This document shows positions 15,992-25,540 of a DNA stretch of 64,000 nt, in pieces; the stretch's first letter is position 1; each line of letters opens with the position of its first letter. This DNA comes from Bradyrhizobium murdochi (GTDB taxonomy: Bacteria > Pseudomonadota > Alphaproteobacteria > Rhizobiales > Xanthobacteraceae): contig NZ_AXAU01000019.1 of assembly GCF_000472965.1 (NCBI RefSeq), forward strand, positions 62,001-126,000. Reading direction: 5' to 3'. The notes below the pieces were generated by a model. That model made no database searches. It had not been told where the DNA came from and was given only the letters and a program-made list of their open reading frames with translations. A program made the translations under genes and the position numbers.

Positions 15992-16974
15992 AGGTCGCCA
16001 GCGCCTTTCGCTGGACCGTAGCCGCCACCGTCATCACCGCGATGCTGGCAAGCGCCGTTTCGTTCCGCGCCGATGCGCAATCGGAATATATGCGCGACCG
16101 GATGCCCTACGACGCTTTCGACCGGCTGCCCAAAACCGATATTGAAGTGCCCGGCGGCATCATCCATGTCGCGCTCGCGCCGGGCGACTTCATGCTGCCT
16201 AGGGAAAAACTGCTCGACTGGATCAGGATGTCGGCTCGGGCCGTGACGACCTATTACGGGCGATTTCCCGTCAACTCGCTCCGGCTGCTCTTGGTGCCCG
16301 TCGATGGTGGGCGCATTCGCGGCGGCACGACGTGGGGCTATCGCGGCGCCGCCATTCGCATTCCGCTCGGCCGCGACTCCACGGAAGATATTTTGCGGCG
16401 CGACTGGGTGATGGTGCACGAGATGGTGCATACCGCCCTGCCCGACATCCCCGACCGCTACGCGTGGCTGTCGGAGGGGCTGGCCGTTTACATCGAGCCG
16501 GTCGCGCGGGTGCAGGCCGGCGACCTCGCGGCGCGCGAAATCTGGCAGGCGATGATGCGCGACATGCCGAAGGGGCTGCCGCAGGCCGGCGACCAGGGCC
16601 TCGACAACACCGGCACCTGGGGGCGGAAATATTGGGGCGGCGCGATGTTTTGCCTGCTAGCCGACATCGAAATCCGCAAGGCCACCAACAATCGCCTCGG
16701 CCTGCAGGACGCGATGCGCGGCGTGCTCGCCGCCGGCGGCAACCACGAACAGGACTGGCCGATCGAGCGCATCCTTGCAACCGCCGACAAAGCCGTTGGC
16801 GTGGACGTGCTGACCCGGCTTCACAACGAGATGGGGCCGAAGCCGGTGACGCCCGATCTCGCGTCGCTGTGGCGCGACCTCGGATTGAAGCGGATTGGCG
16901 AAGATCTCGAGTTCGACGACACCGCGCCGCTTGCTGCAATCCGCAAGGCGATCACCGCGCCGCCCGTACGCTAA
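15988..16974 (+). CDS. Secreted HExxH metallopeptidase-like protein
   Basis: A 328-residue protein with a Sec signal peptide (VAATVITAMLASAVSFRADAQ). It has a zincin motif HEMVH at residues 144-148 and a downstream WLSEGLAVYIEP with E163 as the likely third zinc ligand, the gluzincin/peptidase-MA pattern. It should act in the periplasm, where bufferins end up. It begins inside the stop of the creatininase-like gene (ATGA at 15988), so all four genes from bufB onward are coupled. Cleavage of bufferin leader or turnover of loaded bufferin is an attractive but untested role. The family was not recognised beyond the motif. Confidence 0.8.
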   Translation: MKVASAFRWTVAATVITAMLASAVSFRADAQSEYMRDRMPYDAFDRLPKTDIEVPGGIIHVALAPGDFMLPREKLLDWIRMSARAVTTYYGRFPVNSLRLLLVPVDGGRIRGGTTWGYRGAAIRIPLGRDSTEDILRRDWVMVHEMVHTALPDIPDRYAWLSEGLAVYIEPVARVQAGDLAAREIWQAMMRDMPKGLPQAGDQGLDNTGTWGRKYWGGAMFCLLADIEIRKATNNRLGLQDAMRGVLAAGGNHEQDWPIERILATADKAVGVDVLTRLHNEMGPKPVTPDLASLWRDLGLKRIGEDLEFDDTAPLAAIRKAITAPPVR

Positions 16975-17039
16975 AGCATTAGATGAGCGCGACATGATGA
17001 TCCGGCAGCAATCTCCGCCGGACCATCCTGAGCGAAGCA

Positions 17040-17738
17040 TCAGAACCGATAACTGGCGCCCACGCGCACGAAGTGCATCTCGTTGCGGAATTCAGCCCGG
17101 GTGCGGTCGCGGCTCGACATCGTGGCGCTGCCGTAATCGGCATAGAGATATTCACCGCGCGCGACCAGATGCTTGGTGAAAGCATACTCGATGCCCACGC
17201 CTGCTATCAGCCCTGCCTTGACCTGCTCGTCCCAGATCGCCTGCTCCAGCGTGTCACACCCTCTCTGAACCGTATAGCGATAGCCGTTGCTGATGCTGGC
17301 CACGCCGACACCGACCGCACCAAAGGCCAGCAGGCGGTCGAACGCGTAGCCGGCGCGCAGGCGTGCGGAGCCGAACGCGCCGAATCTCGATAGCAACGCA
17401 CTGTCGCCAAAGACGAGCTCGTCCTGTGACGAGGTGGACTTGCCCCAATCGAATTCAGCGCCGATGACAAAGCGGTTGGCGAATTGATAATTGTAGCCGC
17501 CGTAAACGCCGACGGCGAAGCCGCCCGCCTGTCCCTCCGCATGGCGGCACGCACCGTTTCGGCAGTAATCGGCGGCCCACGCCGCATACGCACCGCCGCC
17601 GTAAACGCCCGCATAGAACCCGGTCCAGTTGTAGTGAGGCGAAGGCAGGTCCGGAACACGGATTTCGGCAGCCCTCGCCGCCGGACCTGCCAGTAAAAAG
17701 CCGCAAGCGGCAACAATCCCCCAGGAAATAAAACGCAT
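17040..17738 (-). CDS. Outer-membrane beta-barrel protein (Omp25/RopB-like)
   Basis: A 232-residue protein with a signal peptide (GIVAACGFLLAGPAARA), the NWTGFYAGVYGGGAY start typical of rhizobial Omp25/31-like barrels, alternating amphipathic strands, and a C-terminal aromatic residue (VGASYRF) as required for BAM-dependent insertion. The extra cysteines in the first loop (DYCRNGACRHAEG) are unusual. The gene is convergent with the bufferin operon, ending 65 bases after its last stop. Confidence 0.88.
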   Translation of the reverse strand: MRFISWGIVAACGFLLAGPAARAAEIRVPDLPSPHYNWTGFYAGVYGGGAYAAWAADYCRNGACRHAEGQAGGFAVGVYGGYNYQFANRFVIGAEFDWGKSTSSQDELVFGDSALLSRFGAFGSARLRAGYAFDRLLAFGAVGVGVASISNGYRYTVQRGCDTLEQAIWDEQVKAGLIAGVGIEYAFTKHLVARGEYLYADYGSATMSSRDRTRAEFRNEMHFVRVGASYRF

Positions 17739-17998
17739 TAACGCACCTCATCACGCAAGACACACGCAACACATGTTGCGGAACAAGCTGAAGAGGTCAG
17801 TTCGGGCGCGACAATGTTTAAGTCTGGCGGCGCTGTGTTGAAACGAGGCTATGTTTGGAACCAAACTGCGACGGCCGCCACAATGTACAATCTTTGATTG
17901 AACAACCTCGTTGCAACCTCCTGTCCGCCACCTGCGGTTTCACGCGAGGGTGGCGGAGCGCGGGCGCAGCCAGGCCGCGCCAATAATTTCCCGCGCCG

Positions 17999-19399
17999 CT
18001 ACTTTTTTGACGCGGCCGCTGGTGCGGGCAGTAGGACGAGCGCCGCGACCAGCCCCGCCGCTGAGGCCATTGCCGCTGCCGAGAACAGCCAGATGTAGCT
18101 GATCGCCGATCCCTGGTTGTGAAGCGCCGCGCCGAGAACTGCGATGCCGACCGCGAAACCGGCTTGGCGCATGACGACCGTCACGGCAGATGCGAAGCCC
18201 GCAAGATCCGGCGGCACAAGCGACACGGCCGCGCGGGACAGTTGCGGGTGAGCCAAAGCGACGCCGACCCCAATCGCGACGATCCCGCAGAAAGTCGGGA
18301 TTAGCGGCGGCACTGAACCATCCGAGAGCAGCGCGATCACAATGGTCGCATTGCCGGCTGCCAAAATTGCGAGCGCCAGGGCGAAGTGAAGCCGCCATCC
18401 GAGACGATCGACAAGCCGGCCGCCCAATGCCGGCAGGAACAGCATCGGCAACGTGGCCGCCAGCAGCGCGATGCCGGCCACTTCCGAGGGCCAGCCGAAA
18501 GCGGCAGCAAAGAAGAGTGGCAAGTAGACGAGGATCGCCCAGTAGCCGATCGATACGGCGCACAGGAGGATCGCAATTCCGATCATGGCCCGTTGAACGA
18601 ATATGCCGGGATCGAGGATCGGGTCGGCGCGGTTTCCCTGCTGTACGGCGAATACAGCCAAGAACACCGCACTCAGCGCGAGACCCGCCACCAAATGTGA
18701 CGTCGACGTGCGGCCATGCAACAGCGCTTCGACAAGCGCAGTAAGCGCGGAGGTAAACAATACGACGCCCAGGATGTCGAGCCGCCGGGGCACCGCCTCG
18801 CGTGCTTCCGCGACCCACCGTGGTACGCCCCACGCGACCAAAGCGCAGGCTGGCAGGTTGATGAGGAAAATCCAGCGCCAGCCGATCCACGATGAGACAA
18901 GTCCGCCAACCGTCGGGCCAAATGCCATGGCGACGCCGGACATGACACCAAGCAAGGCAAACGCATCTGTGCGCGCCCTTGCCTGCGCATAGACACTGGC
19001 GATCAGCGCAAGGCCGCCGGTCACGATGAACGCAGCCCCGATTCCCTGCAGTGCGCGAGCGCTCAATAGCGTCGGCCCGTCCCATGCCATCCCGCACGCC
19101 AAAGACGCGAGAGCAAAGATGCCATTGCCGACAAGCATCGCCCGCCGTCGCCCATACCGATCAGCCAACGCTCCCGCAAACAACAAGCAGGCTGTGAAGG
19201 CCAAACTGTAGGCATCCATGACCCACGCGTACCCAGCAACGTCGAACCCGAGTTCATGCGCGACCGTCGGCAACGCGATGGCTACCGCCGTCACATCAAA
19301 ATTGGCCAGGAAGGGCGCCACCCCTAAGAGCAGGGCCGGCATCATGGATTGTGCAGACCGACCGGAGTCGCTGTCTGCGATATTTATCGGCTGTGTCAT
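17999..19399 (-). CDS. MFS drug exporter (DHA2/EmrB-like)
   Basis: A 466-residue, 14-helix major facilitator. The motifs are LANFDVTAVAIALPTVAHEL in helix 1 and GALADRYGRRRAML in the helix 2-3 loop, plus FGPTVGGLVSSWIGWRWIFLIN (motif C area), as in EmrB/QacA exporters. The ATG at 19399 (MTQPINIAD) was chosen because the longer frame to 19597 adds a poorly structured tail. It is divergent from the LysR regulator at 19460, a common regulator-exporter arrangement, with 60 bases between starts. Confidence 0.9.
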   Translation of the reverse strand: MTQPINIADSDSGRSAQSMMPALLLGVAPFLANFDVTAVAIALPTVAHELGFDVAGYAWVMDAYSLAFTACLLFAGALADRYGRRRAMLVGNGIFALASLACGMAWDGPTLLSARALQGIGAAFIVTGGLALIASVYAQARARTDAFALLGVMSGVAMAFGPTVGGLVSSWIGWRWIFLINLPACALVAWGVPRWVAEAREAVPRRLDILGVVLFTSALTALVEALLHGRTSTSHLVAGLALSAVFLAVFAVQQGNRADPILDPGIFVQRAMIGIAILLCAVSIGYWAILVYLPLFFAAAFGWPSEVAGIALLAATLPMLFLPALGGRLVDRLGWRLHFALALAILAAGNATIVIALLSDGSVPPLIPTFCGIVAIGVGVALAHPQLSRAAVSLVPPDLAGFASAVTVVMRQAGFAVGIAVLGAALHNQGSAISYIWLFSAAAMASAAGLVAALVLLPAPAAASKK

Positions 19400-19459
19400 C
19401 GTGCGGCTACTCGTGTCTTGGATTGCCGCTTTTTGCCAACGCCAATTGTTCACATCGCC

Positions 19460-20407
19460 ATGAATATCCCTCATAGTGCCGGCATGCGTGCCCTTCCTCC
19501 TTTTGATGGCCTGATTGCGTTCGACGCGGCGCTGCGCCATCGCAGCATGACGCTCGCGGCCGGTGAGCTGGGGCTCACGCAGAGCGCGATCAGCCATCGA
19601 CTGAAGAAACTCGAGGGCTTTGTGGGCACGCGGTTGCTTGATCGTACAGGTGGCGGCCTGTTGCCGACCGCTGCTGGCGCCACCTTGGCCGAGGGACTCG
19701 GGCGGATGCTTGACGAGATGGCAGAGCTACGCGCCCGCTCGCGTGCGTCGGTGCGGCCGCTGACACTCAAGATCGGACTGGGCTCCGCTCTTGCGAACTA
19801 CTGGCTGGTGCGGCGTCTGACGGCGTTTGCGTCCGCATATCCCGATATTGCGATCGAACTCTGCATCATCGAAAGCGATGTTCAAGCGCGCGCCCTCGAT
19901 CTCGACGTGCAGATCCGATGGATTCCTAAAGCTGGCGCGCGCGCCACGTCGACGCAGCGCTTGCTGTTCGACGAGATGGTTTTCCCGGTCGCGATCCCGT
20001 CTCTGCTGCCGCGCGGGCGCCCGTTGCGAGAGCCGCATGTGCTCGGCACTTTACCAATCCTGCACAAGGGCCTCGTTGGCCGGAACGACGGCGCGGAATG
20101 GTCGTGGCCGGTGTGGTTCGAACGGCTGGGCGTCACGGCTCCCGTTCAGCACGGGCTTCGCTTCGATAATCTCGGTACAGCAATCACCGCCGCTTTGCAG
20201 GGCAGCGGCGTCGTTCTAGCCAGGTCTTTGCTTGTTCATGATGCACTCGCGGAAAAGCGGCTTTGCCGCGTCGTGTCGTCAAACTGGGATATGACGTCCA
20301 GCAAGGCGCACATCGTCCGCTGGCCTGCCGCCCTGGCGAATGACAGGCGTGTCGCACTGTTTGTTGACTGGGTTGTCAAGGAAGCGGAAAGAACATCCTT
20401 TCGATGA
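19460..20407 (+). CDS. LysR-family transcriptional regulator
   Basis: A 315-residue LysR protein. The winged helix-turn-helix is at residues 10-70 (LIAFDAALRHRSMTLAAGEL, QSAISHRLKKLEGFVGTRLLDR), followed by a periplasmic-binding-protein-like effector domain. The GcvA/AmpR-like start (LPPFDGLIAFDAALRH) is visible. The divergent layout suggests it controls the neighbouring MFS exporter. Confidence 0.92.
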   Translation: MNIPHSAGMRALPPFDGLIAFDAALRHRSMTLAAGELGLTQSAISHRLKKLEGFVGTRLLDRTGGGLLPTAAGATLAEGLGRMLDEMAELRARSRASVRPLTLKIGLGSALANYWLVRRLTAFASAYPDIAIELCIIESDVQARALDLDVQIRWIPKAGARATSTQRLLFDEMVFPVAIPSLLPRGRPLREPHVLGTLPILHKGLVGRNDGAEWSWPVWFERLGVTAPVQHGLRFDNLGTAITAALQGSGVVLARSLLVHDALAEKRLCRVVSSNWDMTSSKAHIVRWPAALANDRRVALFVDWVVKEAERTSFR

Positions 20408-20449
20408 AGTGCCTCGCCGCTGACGTCCGCTCCGCGTCAACGAGTCCGC

Positions 20450-21862
20450 CTACCCCACCGGCACGATCTTGCCGGGATTGAAGATGTTCTGCGGATCGAG
20501 CGCCTGCTTCAGCGCGCGCATGGCGTCGATCGCCTCGGGGCCGAGCTCGGCCTTGAGGTATTTCTGCTTGCCCTGCCCGATACCGTGCTCGCCGGTGCAG
20601 GTGCCGCCCATCGATTGCGCGCGCTCGACCAGGCGATGCATGAACTCCTCGCCGCGCGCCATTTCTTCCTTGTTGTCGACGTCGCAAGCCAGCGAGCAGT
20701 GAAAGTTGCCGTCGCCGACATGGCCGACGATCGGCGACAGCAGGTTCAGCCGTTTCAGATCCTCCTCGGTCTCGGTAACGCAATCCGCAAGCCGTGAAAT
20801 CGGCACGCAGACATCGGTCGCCACCACGCCCGCGCCGGGCCGCAGCGCCTTGACGGACCAATAGGCGTCATGCCGCGCCTGCCAGAGCTTTGTGCGGTCC
20901 TCAGGCTTGGTGGTCCAGGTGAAATCGCCGCCGCCGCATTCCTTGGCGATTTCGCCGAAATTCCTGGACTGTTCGGCGACCTCGATGTCGCTACCGTGGA
21001 ATTCCAATAGCAGCAGCGGCGTCTCCGGCAGGGTCAGCTTGGAATAGGCGTTGCAGGCGCGCACCTGCTCGGCGTTGAGCAGCTCGATCCGCGCCAGCGG
21101 AATGCCGGTCTGGATGGCCAGGATCGTGGCCTGGCAGGCGCCGCGCACCGTCTCGAACGAGCAGGCCGCGGCTGCGATCGTCTCGGGGATGCCGCGGAGC
21201 TTGATGGTGAGCTCGGAGATGATGCCGAGCGTGCCCTCGGCGCCGACGAACAGATGCGTCAGGTCGTAGCCGGCCGAGGACTTCTTCGCCCGCGTGCCCG
21301 TCGTGATGATCTCGCCATCGCCGCGCACCACTTTCAGCGCCAGCACGTTCTCGCGCATGGTCCCGTAACGCACCGCGTTGGTGCCGGACGCCCGCGTCGC
21401 GGTCATGCCGCCGAGCGAGGCGTCGGCGCCCGGATCGATCGGAAAGAACAATCCCTGGTCGCGCAGGTGCTCGTTCAGCGCCTTCCGGGTGACGCCGGGC
21501 TGGATCACGCAGTCCAGATCCTCCGCGTGAACTTCGAGAATCCGGTTCATGTCGCGCAGATCGATGCAGATGCCGCCGGCCGGCGCATTGACCTGGCCTT
21601 CCAGCGAGGTACCGGTTCCAAAAGCGATCACGGGCACGCCGTGTTTGGCGCAGATCCGCACCACGTCCTGGATGTCGGCGGTTTCCTGCGCCATCACCAC
21701 TGCGTCGGGCGGCTGGGTCGGCAGCCATGTGGTGGTATGGGCGTGCTGCTCGCGCACCGCCTGCGAGGTGATCAGCCGGTTGCCGAACCGCGCCGCCAGC
21801 GCCTCGACCGCGCTTGCCAGCGCCTGCGGCTCCGGCCGCTTCATACTACCCGATATCGTCAT
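20450..21862 (-). CDS. FAD-linked D-lactate/glycolate-type oxidase
   Basis: A 470-residue FAD-binding oxidase of the GlcD/Dld type. The vanillyl-alcohol-oxidase-like FAD domain (VIAFGTGTSLEGQVNAP, PGADASLGGMTATRASGTNA, FVGAEGTLGII) is followed by the C-terminal cap with VGHVGDGNFHC and a terminal TGEHGIGQGKQKYL. Such enzymes oxidise D-2-hydroxyacids. The ATG at 21862 has a strong GGAGGAA ribosome binding site. It is divergent from the thioesterase gene. Confidence 0.92.
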   Translation of the reverse strand: MTISGSMKRPEPQALASAVEALAARFGNRLITSQAVREQHAHTTTWLPTQPPDAVVMAQETADIQDVVRICAKHGVPVIAFGTGTSLEGQVNAPAGGICIDLRDMNRILEVHAEDLDCVIQPGVTRKALNEHLRDQGLFFPIDPGADASLGGMTATRASGTNAVRYGTMRENVLALKVVRGDGEIITTGTRAKKSSAGYDLTHLFVGAEGTLGIISELTIKLRGIPETIAAAACSFETVRGACQATILAIQTGIPLARIELLNAEQVRACNAYSKLTLPETPLLLLEFHGSDIEVAEQSRNFGEIAKECGGGDFTWTTKPEDRTKLWQARHDAYWSVKALRPGAGVVATDVCVPISRLADCVTETEEDLKRLNLLSPIVGHVGDGNFHCSLACDVDNKEEMARGEEFMHRLVERAQSMGGTCTGEHGIGQGKQKYLKAELGPEAIDAMRALKQALDPQNIFNPGKIVPVG

Positions 21863-21946
21863 CGCCACGTCAGTTCCTCCCGGATTTGAGCGGACCGTGG
21901 CAAAGGATATAAATGGGGTCAAGATAGCGAAACGACAACGGGATGG

Positions 21947-22474
21947 ATGATGACGACCGCTGCCGCCGCCAGGGAAAACCTGAAAGATATGCCGCTGCCG
22001 CCGGCTCCGTTCCTGTCCTCGGTCATGCAGATCGAGCCGCAGTGGATCGATTATAACGGCCACCTCAACATGGCCTATTACAACGTGATGATGGACCGCG
22101 CCATCGACGAAATGTGGCTGCAGCTCGGGATCGGGCCCGCCTACATGAAGGCGCGCCACTGCTCGACCTTCACTGCGGAAGCCCACGTGCGCTACCTGCG
22201 CGAAATTCACCTCGGCGACCCCGTTCAGATTTCAGTTTATCTGTTGGGTGCCGACGAGAAGCGGTTGCACACGTTCGAGGAATTGCGCCACGCGACCGAA
22301 GGTTGGCTCTCCGCGACTTCGGAAAACATGACGCTGCATATGGACATGAAGCAGCGGAAAGTAGCGCCCTTCCCGCCCGACATTCGCGCGCGCATCCTGG
22401 CGGTGATGGATTCGCATGCCACCGTGCCGCGGCCCGAGGGGATCGGCCGCAAGGTCGCGATGCCCCAGAAATAG
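21947..22474 (+). CDS. Hotdog-fold acyl-CoA thioesterase family protein
   Basis: A 175-residue protein with the 4-hydroxybenzoyl-CoA-thioesterase-like signature WIDYNGHLNMAYYNVMMD (about residues 33-50) and a second conserved strand AEAHVRYLREIHLGDPVQI. Relatives include thioesterases coupled to carnitine or betainyl-CoA degradation. The substrate cannot be read from the sequence. The tail after residue 150 is short and polar. Confidence 0.88.
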   Translation: MMTTAAAARENLKDMPLPPAPFLSSVMQIEPQWIDYNGHLNMAYYNVMMDRAIDEMWLQLGIGPAYMKARHCSTFTAEAHVRYLREIHLGDPVQISVYLLGADEKRLHTFEELRHATEGWLSATSENMTLHMDMKQRKVAPFPPDIRARILAVMDSHATVPRPEGIGRKVAMPQK

Positions 22475-22482
22475 CGACTCAT

Positions 22483-24024
22483 TCAGGCCGGCAGCCCGGC
22501 CTCCTGCAGCGCCCCGACGACCAGATCGCACTGAATTGGCGGCAGCGGCGGCATGCCGCGCTGCACTTCCGTTACCGTGAGATCGGGGTAGTGCTGGCGC
22601 AGCGCACCAAGGCTGCGGCGGGCCTGCGGCGCCTGCCCGGCGAGCACATAGGCCGGGCACAGCGTTCGATGCACCCAGCTCGCCGAGGGATGTTCGACCA
22701 ATGCGCGCTCCTGCCAAGCCGCACCTTCGGCGTATTGACCGGCGGTGAAAAGCGCGCAGCCGATCCCGACCATGCTGTTGAAGGCCAGGGGATCGTGGGG
22801 AGCGAGATCAAGCGCGATCTTGAAGCGCTCGACCGCCGATTGCGGATCGCCCTTGTAAACGTCGATCCACCCGCTGCGGCTCCAAGCCCAGGCGGATCCG
22901 CCGTCCATCGCAAGCGCCTTGCGCGTGACGAGATCGGCGGCATCGAACTCGTTGAGCAGCGACAGCGCGTTGCCGAGGATCGCCAGCACAGTCGCATCGC
23001 CGCCCAGCGCCCTTACCTTATGCGCCAGTTCGAGGCTTCGGGCGCGCTCTTGCAGCGGCGCATGGGTGAAGTGATAGACCACGCGCTGGACATGCGCCCA
23101 GGCCGCCAGCGCGATGGCGAGCGGATGGTTGGGGTCCTGATCCATCGCGCGCTCGAGCAATTCGAGGGCCCGGGCATTGCCATTGGCATCAAGCGAGAGA
23201 ACGCCCGGCATCGCCCGTAGCGCCAGATCCTGGGCACCGAGGCAATTGGCCGGCTTGCGCAGCGCGCGATCGATTTCGGCCAGCCGCAAACATGGCTGCA
23301 GCGCCGCCGCGATCCTGGCTACGAGATGTTCCGTCGTTGTGGTTTCGCCGCGCAGGACGCCATCGGCGCGATGCGCCCAGAGCTGGCCGCCGGTTTCAGT
23401 GTCGATCAGCCTAATCGTCAGGTGCGTCTGCGCACCCGATCCCCTGATGGCACCACCCAAATGATAGCGCGCCGCCATCGACCGCGTTGCAACTGCGATT
23501 CCGGCGCGGGTCAATGCGGTGACGAGATCGTCGGCGATGTCAGCCGCGACGACCAGATTTTCCTTTGCCGCCTCGATCGGGCCCAACGCGACCGCCGGCC
23601 GGTCCCGCGCTGGCAAGAACAGCGAGGGCATCGCACCGAGCGCGTCGGTGAGCACCTCCTGCCGCTTCAATGTCTGCGATGGCGTTTCGCCATAGCGGTG
23701 GCGATAGGCAATCGAGAACCGCCCGAAATGCGGAAAGCCGCAGCGCAGCGCCACGTCCATGATCTTGATATCAGGCGTACCCTGCAACAGCTCGCGACGG
23801 GCGCATTCGAGCCCGATCTCGCGAAGCGCGGCACGCGGGGTCTTGCCGACAAAGCTAAGGAACTGCCGCTGCAGGGTTCTGCCGGATACGCCGCCGATCG
23901 CGGCAAGCTCCGTCAGCCGCCAATTGTGGCCGACATTGCCACGCATCGCGTCCAGCGCACGCCTGACGCCGCGCGGCAGCGGCGATGTCGCCGGTAAAGC
24001 GGTCTGGCCAGCAATCATCCACAA
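22483..24024 (-). CDS. AraC-type HTH regulator with TolB-like and TPR domains
   Basis: A 513-residue regulator. The AraC-type double helix-turn-helix is N-terminal (about 20-120), with GRTLQRQFLSFVGKTPRAAL and DVALRCGFPHFGRFSIAYRH. A TolB/FlgO-like domain follows (about 150-260, with LTIRLIDTETGGQLWAHRAD), then a run of TPR-like repeats (about 290-490). In rhizobia, similar N-terminal-HTH plus TPR proteins are adenylate-cyclase-like regulators without the cyclase. The domain order (HTH first) is the reverse of most AraC proteins. Confidence 0.83.
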   Translation of the reverse strand: MWMIAGQTALPATSPLPRGVRRALDAMRGNVGHNWRLTELAAIGGVSGRTLQRQFLSFVGKTPRAALREIGLECARRELLQGTPDIKIMDVALRCGFPHFGRFSIAYRHRYGETPSQTLKRQEVLTDALGAMPSLFLPARDRPAVALGPIEAAKENLVVAADIADDLVTALTRAGIAVATRSMAARYHLGGAIRGSGAQTHLTIRLIDTETGGQLWAHRADGVLRGETTTTEHLVARIAAALQPCLRLAEIDRALRKPANCLGAQDLALRAMPGVLSLDANGNARALELLERAMDQDPNHPLAIALAAWAHVQRVVYHFTHAPLQERARSLELAHKVRALGGDATVLAILGNALSLLNEFDAADLVTRKALAMDGGSAWAWSRSGWIDVYKGDPQSAVERFKIALDLAPHDPLAFNSMVGIGCALFTAGQYAEGAAWQERALVEHPSASWVHRTLCPAYVLAGQAPQARRSLGALRQHYPDLTVTEVQRGMPPLPPIQCDLVVGALQEAGLPA

Positions 24025-24178
24025 CTCCGAAGGCCCCTGGTGGTTGAGTCCTGGGAACAGCGGAAAGGTTCACGTTCCGGATAGCCATGTCGCGAACTGG
24101 ATAGGCATCCGGCGGGCCCGGGGACTAAGCCGACAGCACGCTGAAATCGGCAAATTGACCCGCTCAAAGGAGTAGAAC

Positions 24179-25021
24179 ATGGCTACATCCGCCGCCGCTC
24201 AAACCCTGCAACCCGGCCAGATCGATCTTTCCGCCCTGAAAACCAAGCAACACGGCGCTTGGTCGTCCGGCGACTACGCCGTTGTCGGCACCACGCTGCA
24301 GATCGTCGGCGAAGAGCTGTGCGAGGCGCTCGACCTCCGGGCCGGCCAGAAGGTGCTCGACGTCGCTGCTGGAAACGGCAATGCGACGCTTGCCGCGGCG
24401 CGCCGCTGGTGCGACGTCGTTTCGACCGATTATGTGCCGAGCCTGCTCGACCGCGGCCGGTCGCGTGCCGCAGCCGAAGGCCTGTCAGTCGAGTTCAAGG
24501 AAGCGGACGCAGAAGCTCTGGACTTCGGTGACGCGACCTTCGACGCGGTGCTCTCGACCTTCGGCGTGATGTTCACGCCGGACCAGGACCGCGCGGCATC
24601 CGAACTTTTGCGGGTATGCAAGAGCGGCGGCAAGATCGGTCTCGCCAACTGGACGCCGGAGGGCTTTATCGGGCAATTGTTCAAGACGCTCGGCAAATAT
24701 CTGCCGCCGCCGGCGGGCGCGAAATCGCCCGCGCTGTGGGGCACCCAGGCGCGCATCACGGAGATGTTCGGAACGTCGGCCGCTTCTATCAAGGCCGAGA
24801 AGCGTCACTTCATGTTCCGCTACCGCTCGCCGCTGCATTTTCTCGACGTGTTCAGGAATTACTACGGCCCGACGCTGAAAGCCTTTGCCGCACTTGATGA
24901 AACCAACCAGCGCCGCCTCGCCGACGACATCCTGACGCTGATCGCGTCGATGAACCGCGCCGAGGATGGCACGATGGTGCTGCCGAGCGAGTACCTGGAA
25001 ATCGTCATCGTCAAACGCTGA
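24179..25021 (+). CDS. Class I SAM-dependent methyltransferase
   Basis: A 280-residue methyltransferase with a Rossmann SAM site KVLDVAAGNGNATLAAARR (about residues 58-76), an acidic second strand ending VSTDYVP, and motif II/III DAEALDFGDATFDAVLSTFGVMF, characteristic of the UbiE/Coq5-like branch. The ribosome binding site AAAGGAG precedes the ATG. Monocistronic: a strong terminator follows. The substrate is unknown. Confidence 0.92.
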   Translation: MATSAAAQTLQPGQIDLSALKTKQHGAWSSGDYAVVGTTLQIVGEELCEALDLRAGQKVLDVAAGNGNATLAAARRWCDVVSTDYVPSLLDRGRSRAAAEGLSVEFKEADAEALDFGDATFDAVLSTFGVMFTPDQDRAASELLRVCKSGGKIGLANWTPEGFIGQLFKTLGKYLPPPAGAKSPALWGTQARITEMFGTSAASIKAEKRHFMFRYRSPLHFLDVFRNYYGPTLKAFAALDETNQRRLADDILTLIASMNRAEDGTMVLPSEYLEIVIVKR

Positions 25022-25042
25022 CGGAATCGGGAGAGCCCCTGC

Positions 25043-25078
25043 GGCGACGGCCCACCTTGGCCGTCGCCGTCAATTTTT
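25043..25078 (+). terminator. Rho-independent terminator after the methyltransferase
   Basis: GGCGACGGCC pairs perfectly with GGCCGTCGCC around a CACCTT loop, followed by GTCAATTTTT. The 10-bp GC stem with a T-run is a textbook intrinsic terminator. Confidence 0.88.
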
Positions 25079-25097
25079 GCGCAGCCGTGCCGGCTGA

Positions 25098-25271
25098 CTA
25101 GACATTGCTTCGTCCGCGCACCAGTCCGACCACCGCCGAGATCAGGAACAGGATTACGGCGATAAAGAAGATCGCCTTGGCGATTTCGACCGAAGCGCCG
25201 GCGATACCGCCGAAGCCAAGAACACCCGCGATCAGCGCGATGATCAGAAACGTAACGACCCAACTCAGCAT
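25098..25271 (-). CDS. DUF1328 small membrane protein
   Basis: A 57-residue protein with two membrane helices (MLSWVVTFLIIALIAGVLGF and IAKAIFFIAVILFLISAVVGL) and a short basic tail, the pattern of the YtjA/DUF1328 family. These proteins are often stress-induced; their function is unknown. The ATG at 25271 follows a GAGGT ribosome binding site. Confidence 0.9.
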   Translation of the reverse strand: MLSWVVTFLIIALIAGVLGFGGIAGASVEIAKAIFFIAVILFLISAVVGLVRGRSNV

Positions 25272-25540
25272 GTCACGACCTCTATTGCCCGTTGCTCCTT
25301 CGATGGCGGCGATTGAGGCGTCGCACATCGCCTGTGGGACCAATCCGGGCTGGGAATGATGGTTCCGGGCGGCAAAAGCGCGAAATTTGACGTTTCGAGC
25401 GGAACAAAATCGCCGCAAAGCCTCGAAATCGGGCCAGCAACCGCGACCGCATAAAACCTGTCAAAACGGCCGGACAGGCCCTATATGGCCCTTGATCCCT
25501 GCTATGAAGGCTCCCCTTTGCTGCCTCACGGTGCCATCGT

